From: Amycolatopsis nigrescens CSC17Ta-90
GTDB lineage: Bacteria; Actinomycetota; Actinomycetes; Mycobacteriales; Pseudonocardiaceae
DNA: 64,000 nucleotides
Direction: 5' to 3'
NCBI RefSeq assembly: GCF_000384315.1
Contig: NZ_ARVW01000001.1
Coordinates: 1,435,746 to 1,499,745 of the forward strand
Shown here: positions 41,427-49,861 of the stretch, one piece after another
Layout of the letters: each line of letters begins with the position of its first letter
Position numbering within the stretch: position 1 is the stretch's first letter
Notes under the pieces: model-generated
Databases searched by the model: none
What the model was told of the DNA's origin: nothing
Seen by the model: only the letters and a program-made list of their open reading frames with translations
Made by a program: the position numbers and the translations under genes

Positions 41427-42428
41427 TCACCGACCAGGTCGCGGCGGCTCGTCGGACAGCACCCGCGGCAGGCCGAAGGTGTCCAGCTGCGCCAGGTCGA
41501 GGAAGTTCGCGACATGCGTGATCCCGGCCGCGCCGATGGTGAGCACCTGGATGTTGAACGCCCTGTACCGGCCGTCTTCGCGGTCGAGGAAGTAGGTCGC
41601 GAACGCGTGCTGGCCGTTCGCCTCGATCGGGACGAGCCGGATCTCCCCGGCGCGGCCGGGGCAGCGCACCTCGAGATGGCGGGCGATGTCCGCACGGCCC
41701 AGGTACCACTCGGGGTAGGGCGGCATCTCCCAGACCACGTCCTCGGTGAACAGGGCAACCAGCCGGTCGACGTCCTTGTCCTCGAAAGCGGCCACGTACT
41801 TTCCGAGCAGTTCGCGCTGGTCCGCGGCGACCGGCTCGACCACGCTGGTCTCGGTCGGCGAAACCTGCTCGAGCTGCGCCCTGGCCCGCTGCAGCACGCT
41901 GTTCACCGCGGTGGTCGAGGTGCCGAGCAGCTCGGCGACTTCGGCGGCCCGCCACTTCAGCACGTCACGCAGGATCAGCACGGCGCGCTGGCGGGGCGGC
42001 AGGTGCTGCAAGGCGGCGACCAGTGCAAGCCGGATGCTCTCGCGGGCGACCAGTACCGCCGCCGGGTCGGCCTGTTCGCCGGACACCATGGCGTCCGGGA
42101 TGGGCTCCAGCCACGGCACTTCGCCCTGCTGCATCAGCGCGTCGTCCGGATCCGCGCTGGACCCGCCGAGCCCGGTGGGCATCGGCCGCCTGCCCCGGCT
42201 CTCCAGCGCGGTCAGGCAGGCCGTGGTGGCGATCCGATAGAGCCAGGTGCGCAGGGTGGAACGGCCCTCGAACCGGTCGTAGGCCCGCCAGGCGCGCAGG
42301 TAGGTCTCCTGCACCAGGTCCTCGGCGTCGTGCACCGAACCGAGCATGCGGTAGCAGTGCGCGAGCAGTTCGCGGCGGTACGGGTCCGCCAGCTGGAGGA
42401 AGTCCTCGTTCACCGGTGCGTTGGTCAT
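41427..42428 (-). CDS. ECF sigma factor with C-terminal SnoaL-like domain (SigX5/SigG type)
   Basis: 333 residues. Sigma region 2: YRRELLAHCYRMLGSVHDAEDLVQETYLRAWRAYDRFEGRSTLRTWLYRIA. Region 4: LPPRQRAVLILRDVLKWRAAEVAELLGTSTTAVNSVLQRARAQL. From ~200 on there is a SnoaL/NTF2-like domain (YVAAFEDKDVDRLVALFTEDVVWEMPP). This layout defines the TIGR02960-type family, where the extension replaces an anti-sigma factor. The ATG at 42428 follows GAGAGGTGACAGCG. Operon with the DinB-fold gene. Confidence 0.9.
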   Translation of the reverse strand: MTNAPVNEDFLQLADPYRRELLAHCYRMLGSVHDAEDLVQETYLRAWRAYDRFEGRSTLRTWLYRIATTACLTALESRGRRPMPTGLGGSSADPDDALMQQGEVPWLEPIPDAMVSGEQADPAAVLVARESIRLALVAALQHLPPRQRAVLILRDVLKWRAAEVAELLGTSTTAVNSVLQRARAQLEQVSPTETSVVEPVAADQRELLGKYVAAFEDKDVDRLVALFTEDVVWEMPPYPEWYLGRADIARHLEVRCPGRAGEIRLVPIEANGQHAFATYFLDREDGRYRAFNIQVLTIGAAGITHVANFLDLAQLDTFGLPRVLSDEPPRPGR

Positions 42429-42667
42429 CGCTGTCACCTCTCGGGCCCCCACTCGATCGCCGACTCTAGGCGATCCGGGGGTGCTCCGGCCGCCACCAGT
42501 ACAGACCGGGGAGCCGGGAAAAACTCATCGGTGCGGCCGGGATGACTTTTCGCCGGACCGGACCGGCCGATCCGCAGGTCCGGCGGATGGTTGTCGGCCT
42601 CGCGCCGCAGCCGGTACCGTTTCCGCGGCGCGTCCGGCCGATGCGGTTGTCGAGGATGGGGCTTTCG

Positions 42668-43081
42668 GTGGTCACAGGCAAGGTAGTCCGGTTCGACGAG
42701 TTCCGCGGTTACGGTTTCGTCGCCCCTGATTCCGGTGGTGAGGACGTCTTCATCCACGTCAACGACCTGCATTTCGACAAGCGGCTGATCGCGCCCGGCG
42801 CACTGGTCGAATTCACCGTGGAGGACAGCAACCGGGGCCTGAAGGCTTCGGGGGTGCGCATCCTGGAGCAGGCACCGGGCCAGTCCGACGCACCGGCTCC
42901 TCGGGCACACCAGGCACGGTCCGACGAAGACGGTCTTTGCGACGTGCTCTCCGCCAACGAGCTCGCCCACGAGATCACCGAGGCCCTGCTCGAAGCCGCC
43001 CCGGCGATGACCGGCGAGCAGATTCTGAACGCACGGCAGCGGCTGGTGCAGCTCGCCCGCCGGCACGGCTGGGTCGAATAG
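42668..43081 (+). CDS. cold-shock-domain protein with C-terminal helical extension
   Basis: A ~137-residue protein. The cold-shock domain VTGKVVRFDEFRGYGFVAP (RNP1-like) and DVFIHVNDL (RNP2-like) occupies residues 1-65. The C-terminal part has Ser/Asp-rich linker and helices (ANELAHEITEALLEAAPAMTGEQILNARQRLVQLARRHGW). The GTG at 42668 gives the start typical of this family; ATG at 42656 is the alternative. Likely binds single-stranded RNA or DNA. Confidence 0.85.
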   Translation: MVTGKVVRFDEFRGYGFVAPDSGGEDVFIHVNDLHFDKRLIAPGALVEFTVEDSNRGLKASGVRILEQAPGQSDAPAPRAHQARSDEDGLCDVLSANELAHEITEALLEAAPAMTGEQILNARQRLVQLARRHGWVE

Positions 43082-43094
43082 CACCGCCGCTTCT

Positions 43095-43403
43095 TCAGCC
43101 GCCTCCAGCCACCACGGTGTGATGCGTGACGGTGCTGTCGAAGTCCAGCAGCACGGCACGAGCAGCGGGTTCGACCACCGCGGTCTCGTACTCCGCACCC
43201 GCGAAACCGCGCACCGCGGCGAGCGATTCCCAGCGCGTCAGCACCTGGATCTCCAGCGGCTCGGCCTCCCCGCGCACCAGCAGCCAGGCGCCGAGATGGC
43301 CGGGGACGCGCTCGAGTGCCGGCAGCACCGTCTCGGTGAAATGCGCGCGGTAGCTTTCCGCACCGGCACGGGTCGCCCTCGCCCGCCAGATCCGCATGAT
43401 CAT
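43095..43403 (-). CDS. antibiotic biosynthesis monooxygenase (ABM) domain protein
   Basis: A 102-residue dimeric alpha-beta barrel protein: MRIWRARATRAGAESYRAHFTETVLPALERVPGHLGAWLL, then VLTRWESLAAVRGFAGAEYE. The ATG overlaps the TGA of the quinone oxidoreductase gene (ATGA). Some ABM proteins oxidise quinols or cleave heme, but no catalytic claim can be made. It may work with its partner on quinones. Confidence 0.8.
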   Translation of the reverse strand: MIMRIWRARATRAGAESYRAHFTETVLPALERVPGHLGAWLLVRGEAEPLEIQVLTRWESLAAVRGFAGAEYETAVVEPAARAVLLDFDSTVTHHTVVAGGG

Positions 43404-44332
43404 CGCGCGCCCGGGAGCAGGACCAGTTTGCCGCGCACGTGACCCGCTTCGCTGGCACGGTGTGCGTCGGCCGCTTCGGCGAGCGAGAAGGTCCGTGCGA
43501 TCGGCAGCTCGACCACCCCGGCGTCGACCAGTGCCACCGCGTCGGCGAGGCTGCCGGGCACCTCGTCGGGCCCGCCGTAGGTGGCGCGCACACCCAGCTC
43601 GTCCGCCGCCTGGTCGGCGATGGTGACCACCCGGGCAGGACCGCCGGCCAGTTCCACCAGCGCCGGTAGCGAACCGCGCCCGGACGCGTCCAAGACCGCG
43701 TCCACACCTTGCGGGGCCACCGCACGGACCCGGTCGGCGAGCCCGTCGCCGTAAGCGACCGGCACCGCGCCGAGCGAGCGCAGGTAGTCGTGGTTGCCGG
43801 GGCTCGCGGTGCCGATCACGGTCAGCCCGCGGTGCCTGGCGACCTGCACCGCGACCGTGCCCACCCCACCGGCCGCGCCGTCGATCAGCAAGGTCTCCCC
43901 CGGCGACAGGCCGAGCAGGGCGAGTGTGCGGTAGGTGGTGGTCGCCGCCACCGACAGGCCACCGGCGACCTCCCAGGCCACCCCGACCGGTTTCGCGGTG
44001 ATCGTGTCCACCGACGCCAGCGCGAGCTCGCCGTAGCTGCCGGCCGCGGCGGAGCCGAGCACCTCGTCACCGACCGAGAACGCGGTCACGCCCTCGCCGA
44101 CCTGGTCCACCACCCCGGCCAGGTCGATGCCCGGCACGGCGGGGAACTCGGTCGGGATGACCCCGGCCATCGCGCCTGCCCGGAGCTTGGCGTCAAAGGG
44201 GTTCACGCCGGCCGCGCGGACCGCGACCCGCACCTGGCCGGGGCCGGGCACAGGGGCGTCCAGTTCGACCACCCGCAGCACGCCGGGATCACCGTATTCG
44301 GTGTACACGACGGCCTTGTACTTGTCTGCCAT
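43400..44332 (-). CDS. NADPH:quinone oxidoreductase-like MDR protein
   Basis: A 310-residue medium-chain reductase: the GroES-like N-terminus ends GIDLAGVVDQVGEGVTAF, and the NADP-binding motif is LLIDGAAGGVGTVAVQVARHRG. The zinc-binding Cys residues are absent, as in quinone reductases. ATG at 44332 follows GAGAGGAAACAC. Coupled to the ABM gene. Confidence 0.9.
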   Translation of the reverse strand: MADKYKAVVYTEYGDPGVLRVVELDAPVPGPGQVRVAVRAAGVNPFDAKLRAGAMAGVIPTEFPAVPGIDLAGVVDQVGEGVTAFSVGDEVLGSAAAGSYGELALASVDTITAKPVGVAWEVAGGLSVAATTTYRTLALLGLSPGETLLIDGAAGGVGTVAVQVARHRGLTVIGTASPGNHDYLRSLGAVPVAYGDGLADRVRAVAPQGVDAVLDASGRGSLPALVELAGGPARVVTIADQAADELGVRATYGGPDEVPGSLADAVALVDAGVVELPIARTFSLAEAADAHRASEAGHVRGKLVLLPGAR

Positions 44333-44387
44333 GTGTTTCCTCTCTCGGTACCGGGGTAACGGTAGAGCCCCGCACCCGAGCACACCA

Positions 44388-45320
44388 TCAAGGCTTCCGG
44401 ACCGCCAGCGCGGCCAGCCCGTCATGGCAGGACGGGAACCGGGGTGCCCAGTCCAGCTCCCGTTTCGCCTTCTCGTTGGACAGCCGGATGCGGGTCCCGA
44501 CCATCAGCGCGTGCAGGTAGGGCACCGCGCGCAGCAGCCAGGCCGGCACCCGCGGCGGAGCAGGCGCACCGGCCGCGGACGCCACGGCCCGGACGTACTC
44601 GGCAAACCCGACCGGGTGGTCGTCGGCGATGTTGTACGCCTGCCCGGCGCGGCCGCGTTCGAGCGCGGCGACGGTGGCCGCGGCGGCGTCGTCGATGTGG
44701 ATCGGCGAGGTGACCCCGGACGGGTCGGTCACCGGCATCATCCGCTTGCGCGCCAGGTCCATCAGCTTCCGGGTACTGACCTCGGGACCGTAGAAAAGGC
44801 CGTACCGCAACGAAATCCCCTCGATCCCCGGGGTGCCGAAGACCTGGTCCTCATTGGACCGCATCGAGCGCATGTGCACGTCGAACGGGCTCCCGTCCGG
44901 CCGCGCGAACGGGCTGTCCTCGGTCACCGGCCGGTCGCCGTGGTCCCGGTAGCCGTAGCCGAGGAAGAAGGACTGGGTGACGAACCTGGTCGCGCCGACC
45001 AGCTCGGCCGCGCGCAGCAGGTTCCTGGTGCCCGCGTCCCGCAGTTCGTTCGTCGGATGCAGGTGGCGGTGCAGCATCGGGGTGCGGGTGAGCGCGGTCG
45101 CCTCGTGCAGCACCGCGTCCGCCCGCTGCCCGTTCAGCGCGCCGAGCAGCGCGTCCTCGTCCAGCACGTCCGCGAGCACCGGAGTGGCCCCGGCGGCGGT
45201 CAGCTTGGCCGCGCCACCGGATGACCTGGTCAGGCCCAGCACCGAGTGCCCCGCCTCGACCAGCATCGGCACCAGCGCGCTGCCCACGGTGCCGGTCGCT
45301 CCGGCCAGTACCACCCTCAT
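44388..45320 (-). CDS. NAD(P)-dependent epimerase/dehydratase
   Basis: A 310-residue extended SDR: VVLAGATGTVGSALVPML at the N-terminus, and a substrate region with YGLFYGPEV, SPIHIDDAAAATVAAL and YNIADDHP. The usual YxxxK is not obvious: GYGYRD lies in the expected area, so the catalysis is uncertain and it may act as a reductase of another type. ATG overlaps the TGA of the upstream membrane-protein gene. Confidence 0.83.
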   Translation of the reverse strand: MRVVLAGATGTVGSALVPMLVEAGHSVLGLTRSSGGAAKLTAAGATPVLADVLDEDALLGALNGQRADAVLHEATALTRTPMLHRHLHPTNELRDAGTRNLLRAAELVGATRFVTQSFFLGYGYRDHGDRPVTEDSPFARPDGSPFDVHMRSMRSNEDQVFGTPGIEGISLRYGLFYGPEVSTRKLMDLARKRMMPVTDPSGVTSPIHIDDAAAATVAALERGRAGQAYNIADDHPVGFAEYVRAVASAAGAPAPPRVPAWLLRAVPYLHALMVGTRIRLSNEKAKRELDWAPRFPSCHDGLAALAVRKP

Positions 45321-45727
45321 TTTCCCGCCTCCGTTCCGATTTTCCGACCGCGCAGCGACCTGAGCCGGGCGTACAGACCGGCCGCGGCCAGTACCGAGAC
45401 CACGCCTAGGGCCCACGGGTCGGAGGGGCTGCCACCGAGATGGGCGTCCTGCGCATGGTTGATCGCGTGGAACGTGTTGCCGAAGACGAACCCGGCCAGC
45501 ACCACGGCCGGCGCGTCGCGCCACCAGAGGGCGCACAGCATCATCACGCCGATGGCCAGCTGGAACACCCCCGCGTCGTGCAGGAAATGCACATGGCTCG
45601 GCCAGTTCGCCCAGCGTGCGAACCCGTCCGGGTCCACCCGCATCCACGCCCCGAACAGCAGCATCATGCCGGCCCCCACCACCGTCGCCACCGCGACCAA
45701 CCGGCCGACCGGCACCCGATCACTCAT
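45317..45727 (-). CDS. four-helix membrane protein (DoxX/DUF4345-like)
   Basis: A 136-residue protein with four predicted membrane helices: LVAVATVVGAGMMLLFGAWM, VFQLAIGVMMLCALWW, APAVVLAGFVFGNTFHAINH and ALGVVSVLAAAGLYARL. The His residues in FHAINHAQD are conserved in related small membrane proteins as far as remembered. Function unknown; coupled to the epimerase. Confidence 0.7.
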   Translation of the reverse strand: MSDRVPVGRLVAVATVVGAGMMLLFGAWMRVDPDGFARWANWPSHVHFLHDAGVFQLAIGVMMLCALWWRDAPAVVLAGFVFGNTFHAINHAQDAHLGGSPSDPWALGVVSVLAAAGLYARLRSLRGRKIGTEAGK

Positions 45728-45837
45728 CCCGTTGCTCCTCCCGTGCGATCACGTCGAGAGCCAGACGGGAAGGCCACCAGGAACGTGACAGTGTCGCATC
45801 GCTAGGCCGCTGGCCTGCGGTGATCTACGCTCGGTCC

Positions 45838-46956
45838 GTGGAACTGCCTGTCATGCCGCCGGTGCGGCCGATGCTCGCGAAGTCGGTGCACGAGGTCCCG
45901 CGCGCACCGGGGCTGAGCTACGAGCCCAAATGGGACGGGTTCCGCTGCATCGTGTTCCGCGACGGCGACGAGGTCGAGCTGGGCTCGCGCAACGACCGGC
46001 CGCTGACCCGGTACTTCCCCGAGCTGGTCGAGCTGTTGCGGGCCGCGCTGCCGCCGCGGTGCGTGGTGGACGGCGAGATCGTGGTGGTCACCGGCGACGG
46101 CCTCGACTTCGACACCCTGCAGAACCGGCTGCACCCGGCCGCGTCCAGGGTGCGCATGCTGGCCGAACGGACACCGGCCAGTTTCGTGGTCTTCGACCTG
46201 CTCGCCCTCGGCGAGCGCGACCTGATGGGCGAGCCCTTCGCCGAGCGGCGGCGGCTGCTCGAAGGCATCCTCAGCCGCGAGCTGGCCAGGGTGGTGCTCA
46301 CCCCGGTGACCGGCGACCCGGACGTCGCGCAGGACTGGTTCACCCGGTTCGAAGGCGCCGGTTTCGACGGGGTGATGGCCAAACCCGCCGACCTGCCCTA
46401 CGAGCAGGACAAGCGCGTGATGTGGAAGGTCAAGCACGAGCGCACCGCGGACTGCGTGGTGGCCGGGTACCGCACGCACAAGGACGGCCAGGGGGTCGGC
46501 TCTCTGCTGCTCGGCCTGTTCGACGACCAGGGCGACCTGCACCACGTCGGTGTGGCGAGCAGCTTCACCGCCGCCCGCCGCCGGGAGCTGGTCGACGAGC
46601 TGGCACCGCTGCGGGTGAACGCGCTGGACGACCATCCCTGGCGGGAGTGGGCCGCCGCCAGTACCGCCAACACCGCCAACACCGCCGACATCGCTGGCAC
46701 CGCCGGGACCGGCAGCCGGATGCCGGGCGGGGTGAGCCGGTGGACCGGGCAGAAGGACCTGTCCTGGGAACCGCTGCGGCCCGAGCTGGTCGCCGAGGTC
46801 CGCTACGAGCACGTCCAGTCCGGGCGGCTGCGGCACGGCGGCAGGCTGGTGCGCTTCCGGCCGGACCGGGAACCGGCGTCGTGCACCTACGCCCAGCTCG
46901 ACGAGGTCGCGCCGGCGGAGCTCGCCGCATTGTTCGGTGAAGGGGCGCCGTCATGA
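45838..46956 (+). CDS. ATP-dependent DNA ligase (LigC/LigD-ligase type)
   Basis: A 372-residue ligase. Adenylation Lys is in YEPKWDGFRCIVFRDG (~28), with RNDRPLTRYFPEL, VVDGEIVV, FDLLALGERDL, GVMAKP and the motif V WKVKHERTADCVVAG. The C-terminal OB domain follows. An Ala/Thr/Asn repeat tract (STANTANTADIAGTAGTG, ~280-298) separates the parts. With the polymerase gene downstream it forms a split version of the two-component bacterial end-joining machinery. GTG start at 45838. Confidence 0.92.
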   Translation: MELPVMPPVRPMLAKSVHEVPRAPGLSYEPKWDGFRCIVFRDGDEVELGSRNDRPLTRYFPELVELLRAALPPRCVVDGEIVVVTGDGLDFDTLQNRLHPAASRVRMLAERTPASFVVFDLLALGERDLMGEPFAERRRLLEGILSRELARVVLTPVTGDPDVAQDWFTRFEGAGFDGVMAKPADLPYEQDKRVMWKVKHERTADCVVAGYRTHKDGQGVGSLLLGLFDDQGDLHHVGVASSFTAARRRELVDELAPLRVNALDDHPWREWAAASTANTANTADIAGTAGTGSRMPGGVSRWTGQKDLSWEPLRPELVAEVRYEHVQSGRLRHGGRLVRFRPDREPASCTYAQLDEVAPAELAALFGEGAPS

Positions 46957-46994
46957 GCACCGACGACGCACTCCTTCCCGCGGAGGAGCCATGA
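46953..46994 (+). CDS. 13-codon bridging ORF between ligase and polymerase genes
   Basis: The ORF MSTDDALLPAEEP starts at an ATG overlapping the ligase stop (ATGA) and ends in a TGA overlapping the polymerase ATG (ATGA). Its first 15 bases, ATGAGCACCGACGAC, are the same as those of the polymerase gene at 46991. It may relay ribosomes between the two genes, or be a leftover of a duplicated start region. Whether a peptide accumulates is unknown. Confidence 0.45.
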   Translation: MSTDDALLPAEEP

Positions 46995-47998
46995 GCACCG
47001 ACGACTTAGCCATCGACGTCGATGGCACAGAGGTCGTCATCTCCCATCCGGGCAAGGTGTTCTTCCCCGAGCGCGGCGAGACGAAACTCGACCTGATCCG
47101 CTTCTACCAGTCGATCGCCGAGCCGCTGCTGAAGGCGCTGCAGGGGCGTCCCTTGCTGCTGGAGCGCTATCCGAACGGCGCCGGCGGCAAGTCCTGGTTC
47201 CAGAAGCGGGTGCCGAAGTCGGTGCCGTCGTGGTTGCGCACCACGGTGGTCGCCACGCCCAACGGCACCACCAGCGACGCGCTGGTCGCGGCCGATCTGG
47301 CGCACATCCTGTGGGCGGTGAACCTGGGCTGCCTCGGTTTCCACGTCTGGCCCTACCACGCGGCGACCCCGGAGTTCACCGACGAGCTGCGCATCGACCT
47401 CGATCCCTCACCCGGCGTCGGCTTCGCCCAGGTGCGGGAGGCCGCCGCGCTGACCAAGGAGTTGCTCGACGAGCTCGGCATCGAGGCGCACCTGAAGACC
47501 TCGGGCTCGCGCGGGCTGCACATCTACGTCCGGCTCCGCCCGGAATGGGACGGCTACCAGGTGCGCGCGGGCGCGGTGGCGCTCGCGCGTGCGCTGGAAC
47601 GCCGCCACCCGGCCCTGATCACCGCGCAGTGGTGGAAGGAGGAGCGCGGGGCCAGGGTGTTCGTGGACTTCAACCAGAACGCGCCGCACAAGACGGTGTT
47701 CGGCGCGTGGTGCGTGCGTCCGCGGGCGGGGGCGCAGGTGTCCACCCCGATCGGCTGGGACGCGCTGGCCGTCGTCCGGCCGGACGAGCTGACCATCGCC
47801 ACCGTGCCGGCCGTGGTCGCCGAGCACGGCGACCCGTGGGCCTCGGCCGGGGAGCGCCCGCAGTCGCTCGAACCGCTGCTCGAACTGTCCCGCCAGGACC
47901 TCGCCGCCGGGCTGATGGACGCGCCCTGGCCACCGGTCTACCCGAAGCAGCCCGGCGAACCGCCGCGCGTGGCGCCCAGCCGCGCCCGCAAGCCGTGA
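46991..47998 (+). CDS. LigD-type DNA polymerase/primase (non-homologous end joining)
   Basis: 335 residues, archaeo-eukaryotic primase fold. Features: ISHPGKVFFPERGETKLDLIRFY, RYPNGAGGKSWFQKRVP, the metal-binding DLDPSPGVGF, SGSRGLHIYVRL and FVDFNQNAPHKTVFGAW. It fills or extends ends before ligation. The neighbouring ligase completes the pathway; no Ku gene is in the window. GGAGGAG precedes the ATG. The product is single-domain, lacking the nuclease and ligase parts of full LigD. Confidence 0.93.
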   Translation: MSTDDLAIDVDGTEVVISHPGKVFFPERGETKLDLIRFYQSIAEPLLKALQGRPLLLERYPNGAGGKSWFQKRVPKSVPSWLRTTVVATPNGTTSDALVAADLAHILWAVNLGCLGFHVWPYHAATPEFTDELRIDLDPSPGVGFAQVREAAALTKELLDELGIEAHLKTSGSRGLHIYVRLRPEWDGYQVRAGAVALARALERRHPALITAQWWKEERGARVFVDFNQNAPHKTVFGAWCVRPRAGAQVSTPIGWDALAVVRPDELTIATVPAVVAEHGDPWASAGERPQSLEPLLELSRQDLAAGLMDAPWPPVYPKQPGEPPRVAPSRARKP

Positions 47999-48009
47999 CG
48001 TTAATTCGG

Positions 48010-48039
48010 ATGACGACAGCCCTGTCCGTCGCCTAGAAT
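48010..48039 (+). promoter_or_regulatory. candidate sigma-70-type promoter
   Basis: ATGACG (48010-48015) and TAGAAT (48034-48039) with an 18-nt spacer would start transcription near 48046, ahead of the small ORF at 48090 and rsgA. Confidence 0.45.
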
Positions 48040-48089
48040 CGCCGCGACGACAATCTGGTCGTCGAGTGAACCTTTGTGGGAGGTGGGGT

Positions 48090-48158
48090 ATGGCCGTGCC
48101 GACGGCTGTCGCTGCGCGCAGCGTCCGGTCCTACCTCATGTTCCCGGCCCTCGGCTGA
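48090..48158 (+). CDS. 22-residue small ORF upstream of rsgA
   Basis: An ATG preceded by the very strong ribosome site GGGAGGTGGGGT opens a 22-codon ORF (starts MAVPTAVAARSV, ends YLMFPALG) closed by TGA at 48156. The product would be a short, mildly basic, hydrophobic peptide. It lies between the candidate promoter and rsgA, so it could be a leader peptide or an independent small protein. No homologue is recognised. Confidence 0.5.
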   Translation: MAVPTAVAARSVRSYLMFPALG

Positions 48159-48230
48159 CCTTTTCGCCAGCGCCCGACGCGGCGCGGACGAGCCATGCCC
48201 GGGGCCTCCCACACCCAAGGGGTTCCTCAG

Positions 48231-49283
48231 TTGTCTTCCATTTCTTCTTCACGCGCGCCCGATCTCGCCGCCTACGGCTGGGACGACGCGTTCGAAAGTT
48301 CCTTCACCCACCATCGCGCGGACGGCCTGCTGCCGGCCCGCATCGCCAGAGTCGACCGCGGCCAGTGCGACGTGGTCACCGAACACGGGCCGCTACGAGC
48401 CACCAGCACCGGGCTGTCCCCGTGCACCGGCGACTGGGCGGCACTGGATCAGCGCGATCGCGCGTTGACCGCGCTGCTGCCGCGCCGGACCGCGATGATC
48501 CGGTCGTCCTCCTCCCGTCGCTCGCAGGGACAGGTGCTGGCCGCGAACATGGACACCGTCGCGGTCACGGTGTCGCTGGCCGCGCCGATCGTGCTCGGCC
48601 GCGTCGAGCGGCTGCTCGCGCTGGCCTGGGAAAGCGGGGCGCGGCCGGTGGTCGTGCTGACCAAGGCCGACCTGTCCGATGACCCGGACGCCGCGGTGGC
48701 CGAGGTCTCCACCGCGGCGCCGGGCGCGGACGTGCTGGCGGTCAGCGCCGACACTGGCCACGGCCTGGACGTGGCCGCGGCGGCGCTCACCGGCACGGTC
48801 GTGCTGATCGGGCCGTCCGGCGCCGGCAAGTCCACCCTCGGCAACGCGCTGCTCGGCACCGAGGCGCTGGCTGTGGGCGCGGTCCGCGAGCAGGACGGCA
48901 AGGGCAGGCACACCACGGTGCACCGCGAGCTGATCGCGCTGCCGGGAGGCGGGGTCCTGATCGACACACCCGGCCTGCGCGGGGTCGGCCTGTGGGACTC
49001 CGAAGACGGCCTGCAGCAGGCGTTCGCCGATATCGAGGAGTTCGCCGCCGGCTGCCGGTTCGGCGACTGCGCGCACCGGTCCGAACCCGGCTGCGCAGTG
49101 CTCGCCGCGATCGAGTCGGGCGCGCTGCCCGCGCGCCGGCTCGAGAGTTACCGGAAACTGCTCCGTGAGAACGAATGGATCGCCTCGCGGAGTGACGCCA
49201 GGATGCGCGCCGAGCGGGAGAACCAGCGCAAGGCCCTCACCAGGTCCCTGCGCAAGACCTACCAGCTCCGGGGAAAGGGGTGA
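48231..49283 (+). CDS. rsgA: ribosome small-subunit-dependent GTPase A
   Basis: A ~350-residue circularly permuted GTPase. G4 motif TKAD (VVLTKADLS) precedes G1 GPSGAGKST and G3 DTPGLRGVG, the order that defines RsgA/YjeQ. An OB domain lies at the N-terminus (ARIARVDRGQCDVVTEHG) and the C-terminal zinc knuckle is CRFGDCAHRSEPGCAV. It helps 30S subunit maturation. The TTG at 48231 has AAGGGG upstream; ATG at 48195 would add 12 residues. Coupled to the GNAT gene. Confidence 0.93.
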   Translation: MSSISSSRAPDLAAYGWDDAFESSFTHHRADGLLPARIARVDRGQCDVVTEHGPLRATSTGLSPCTGDWAALDQRDRALTALLPRRTAMIRSSSSRRSQGQVLAANMDTVAVTVSLAAPIVLGRVERLLALAWESGARPVVVLTKADLSDDPDAAVAEVSTAAPGADVLAVSADTGHGLDVAAAALTGTVVLIGPSGAGKSTLGNALLGTEALAVGAVREQDGKGRHTTVHRELIALPGGGVLIDTPGLRGVGLWDSEDGLQQAFADIEEFAAGCRFGDCAHRSEPGCAVLAAIESGALPARRLESYRKLLRENEWIASRSDARMRAERENQRKALTRSLRKTYQLRGKG

Positions 49284-49804
49284 CGGCCATGCGACTCGAC
49301 TGGCAGACCTGGAAGACACGGCCCGAGACCGAGGCCGACATCGGCGCGGTGCACCGGGTGAACGCCGCGGCCTTCGAAACACCGGCCGAAGCCGACCTGG
49401 TGGACGCGCTGCGCACCGACCCGGCCTGGCTGCCGGGACTGTCCTGGGTGGCCGAGGCACCGGACGGCGAGGTCGCCGGCCACGCGCTGCTGACCCGCTG
49501 CCGGATCGACGAGACCGACGCGCTGGCGCTCGCGCCGGTGGCGGTGCTGCCCGCGTACCAGCGGACCGGTGCGGGCGGCGCGGTGGTGCGGGCCGCGCTC
49601 GACGCGGGCCGCGCGCGGGGTGAGTCGTTCGTGGTGGTGCTCGGCCACCCCGAGTACTACCCGCGGTTCGGCTTCCGCACGGCGTCCCGGTACGGCATCA
49701 AGGTCTCGTTCGACGTACCGGACGAGTCGCTGATGGCGATGTCGCTGAACGGCTCCGAGCTGCCGGGCGGCACCGTCCGGTACGCCCCGCCGTTCGGGGT
49801 GTGA
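49280..49804 (+). CDS. GNAT-family N-acetyltransferase (YhbS-like)
   Basis: A 174-residue acetyltransferase: LAPVAVLPAYQRTGAGGAVVRAAL is the acetyl-CoA loop, followed by FVVVLGHPEYYPRFGF, which is typical of YhbS-like members. The GTG at 49280 overlaps the rsgA TGA (GTGA); ATG at 49289 is an alternative. Substrate unknown. Confidence 0.87.
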   Translation: MTAMRLDWQTWKTRPETEADIGAVHRVNAAAFETPAEADLVDALRTDPAWLPGLSWVAEAPDGEVAGHALLTRCRIDETDALALAPVAVLPAYQRTGAGGAVVRAALDAGRARGESFVVVLGHPEYYPRFGFRTASRYGIKVSFDVPDESLMAMSLNGSELPGGTVRYAPPFGV

Positions 49805-49808
49805 CTCT

Positions 49809-49846
49809 CGTGAGTGCGGGTGCCCGCCGGGGCACCCGCACTCACG
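49809..49846. terminator. perfect 17-bp hairpin between convergent GNAT and P450 genes
   Basis: CGTGAGTGCGGGTGCCC (49809-49825), loop GCCG, and GGGCACCCGCACTCACG (49830-49846) are perfectly complementary. Position between convergent genes fits a bidirectional terminator. Confidence 0.82.
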
Positions 49847-49861
49847 ACCCCCGCAATTTGG

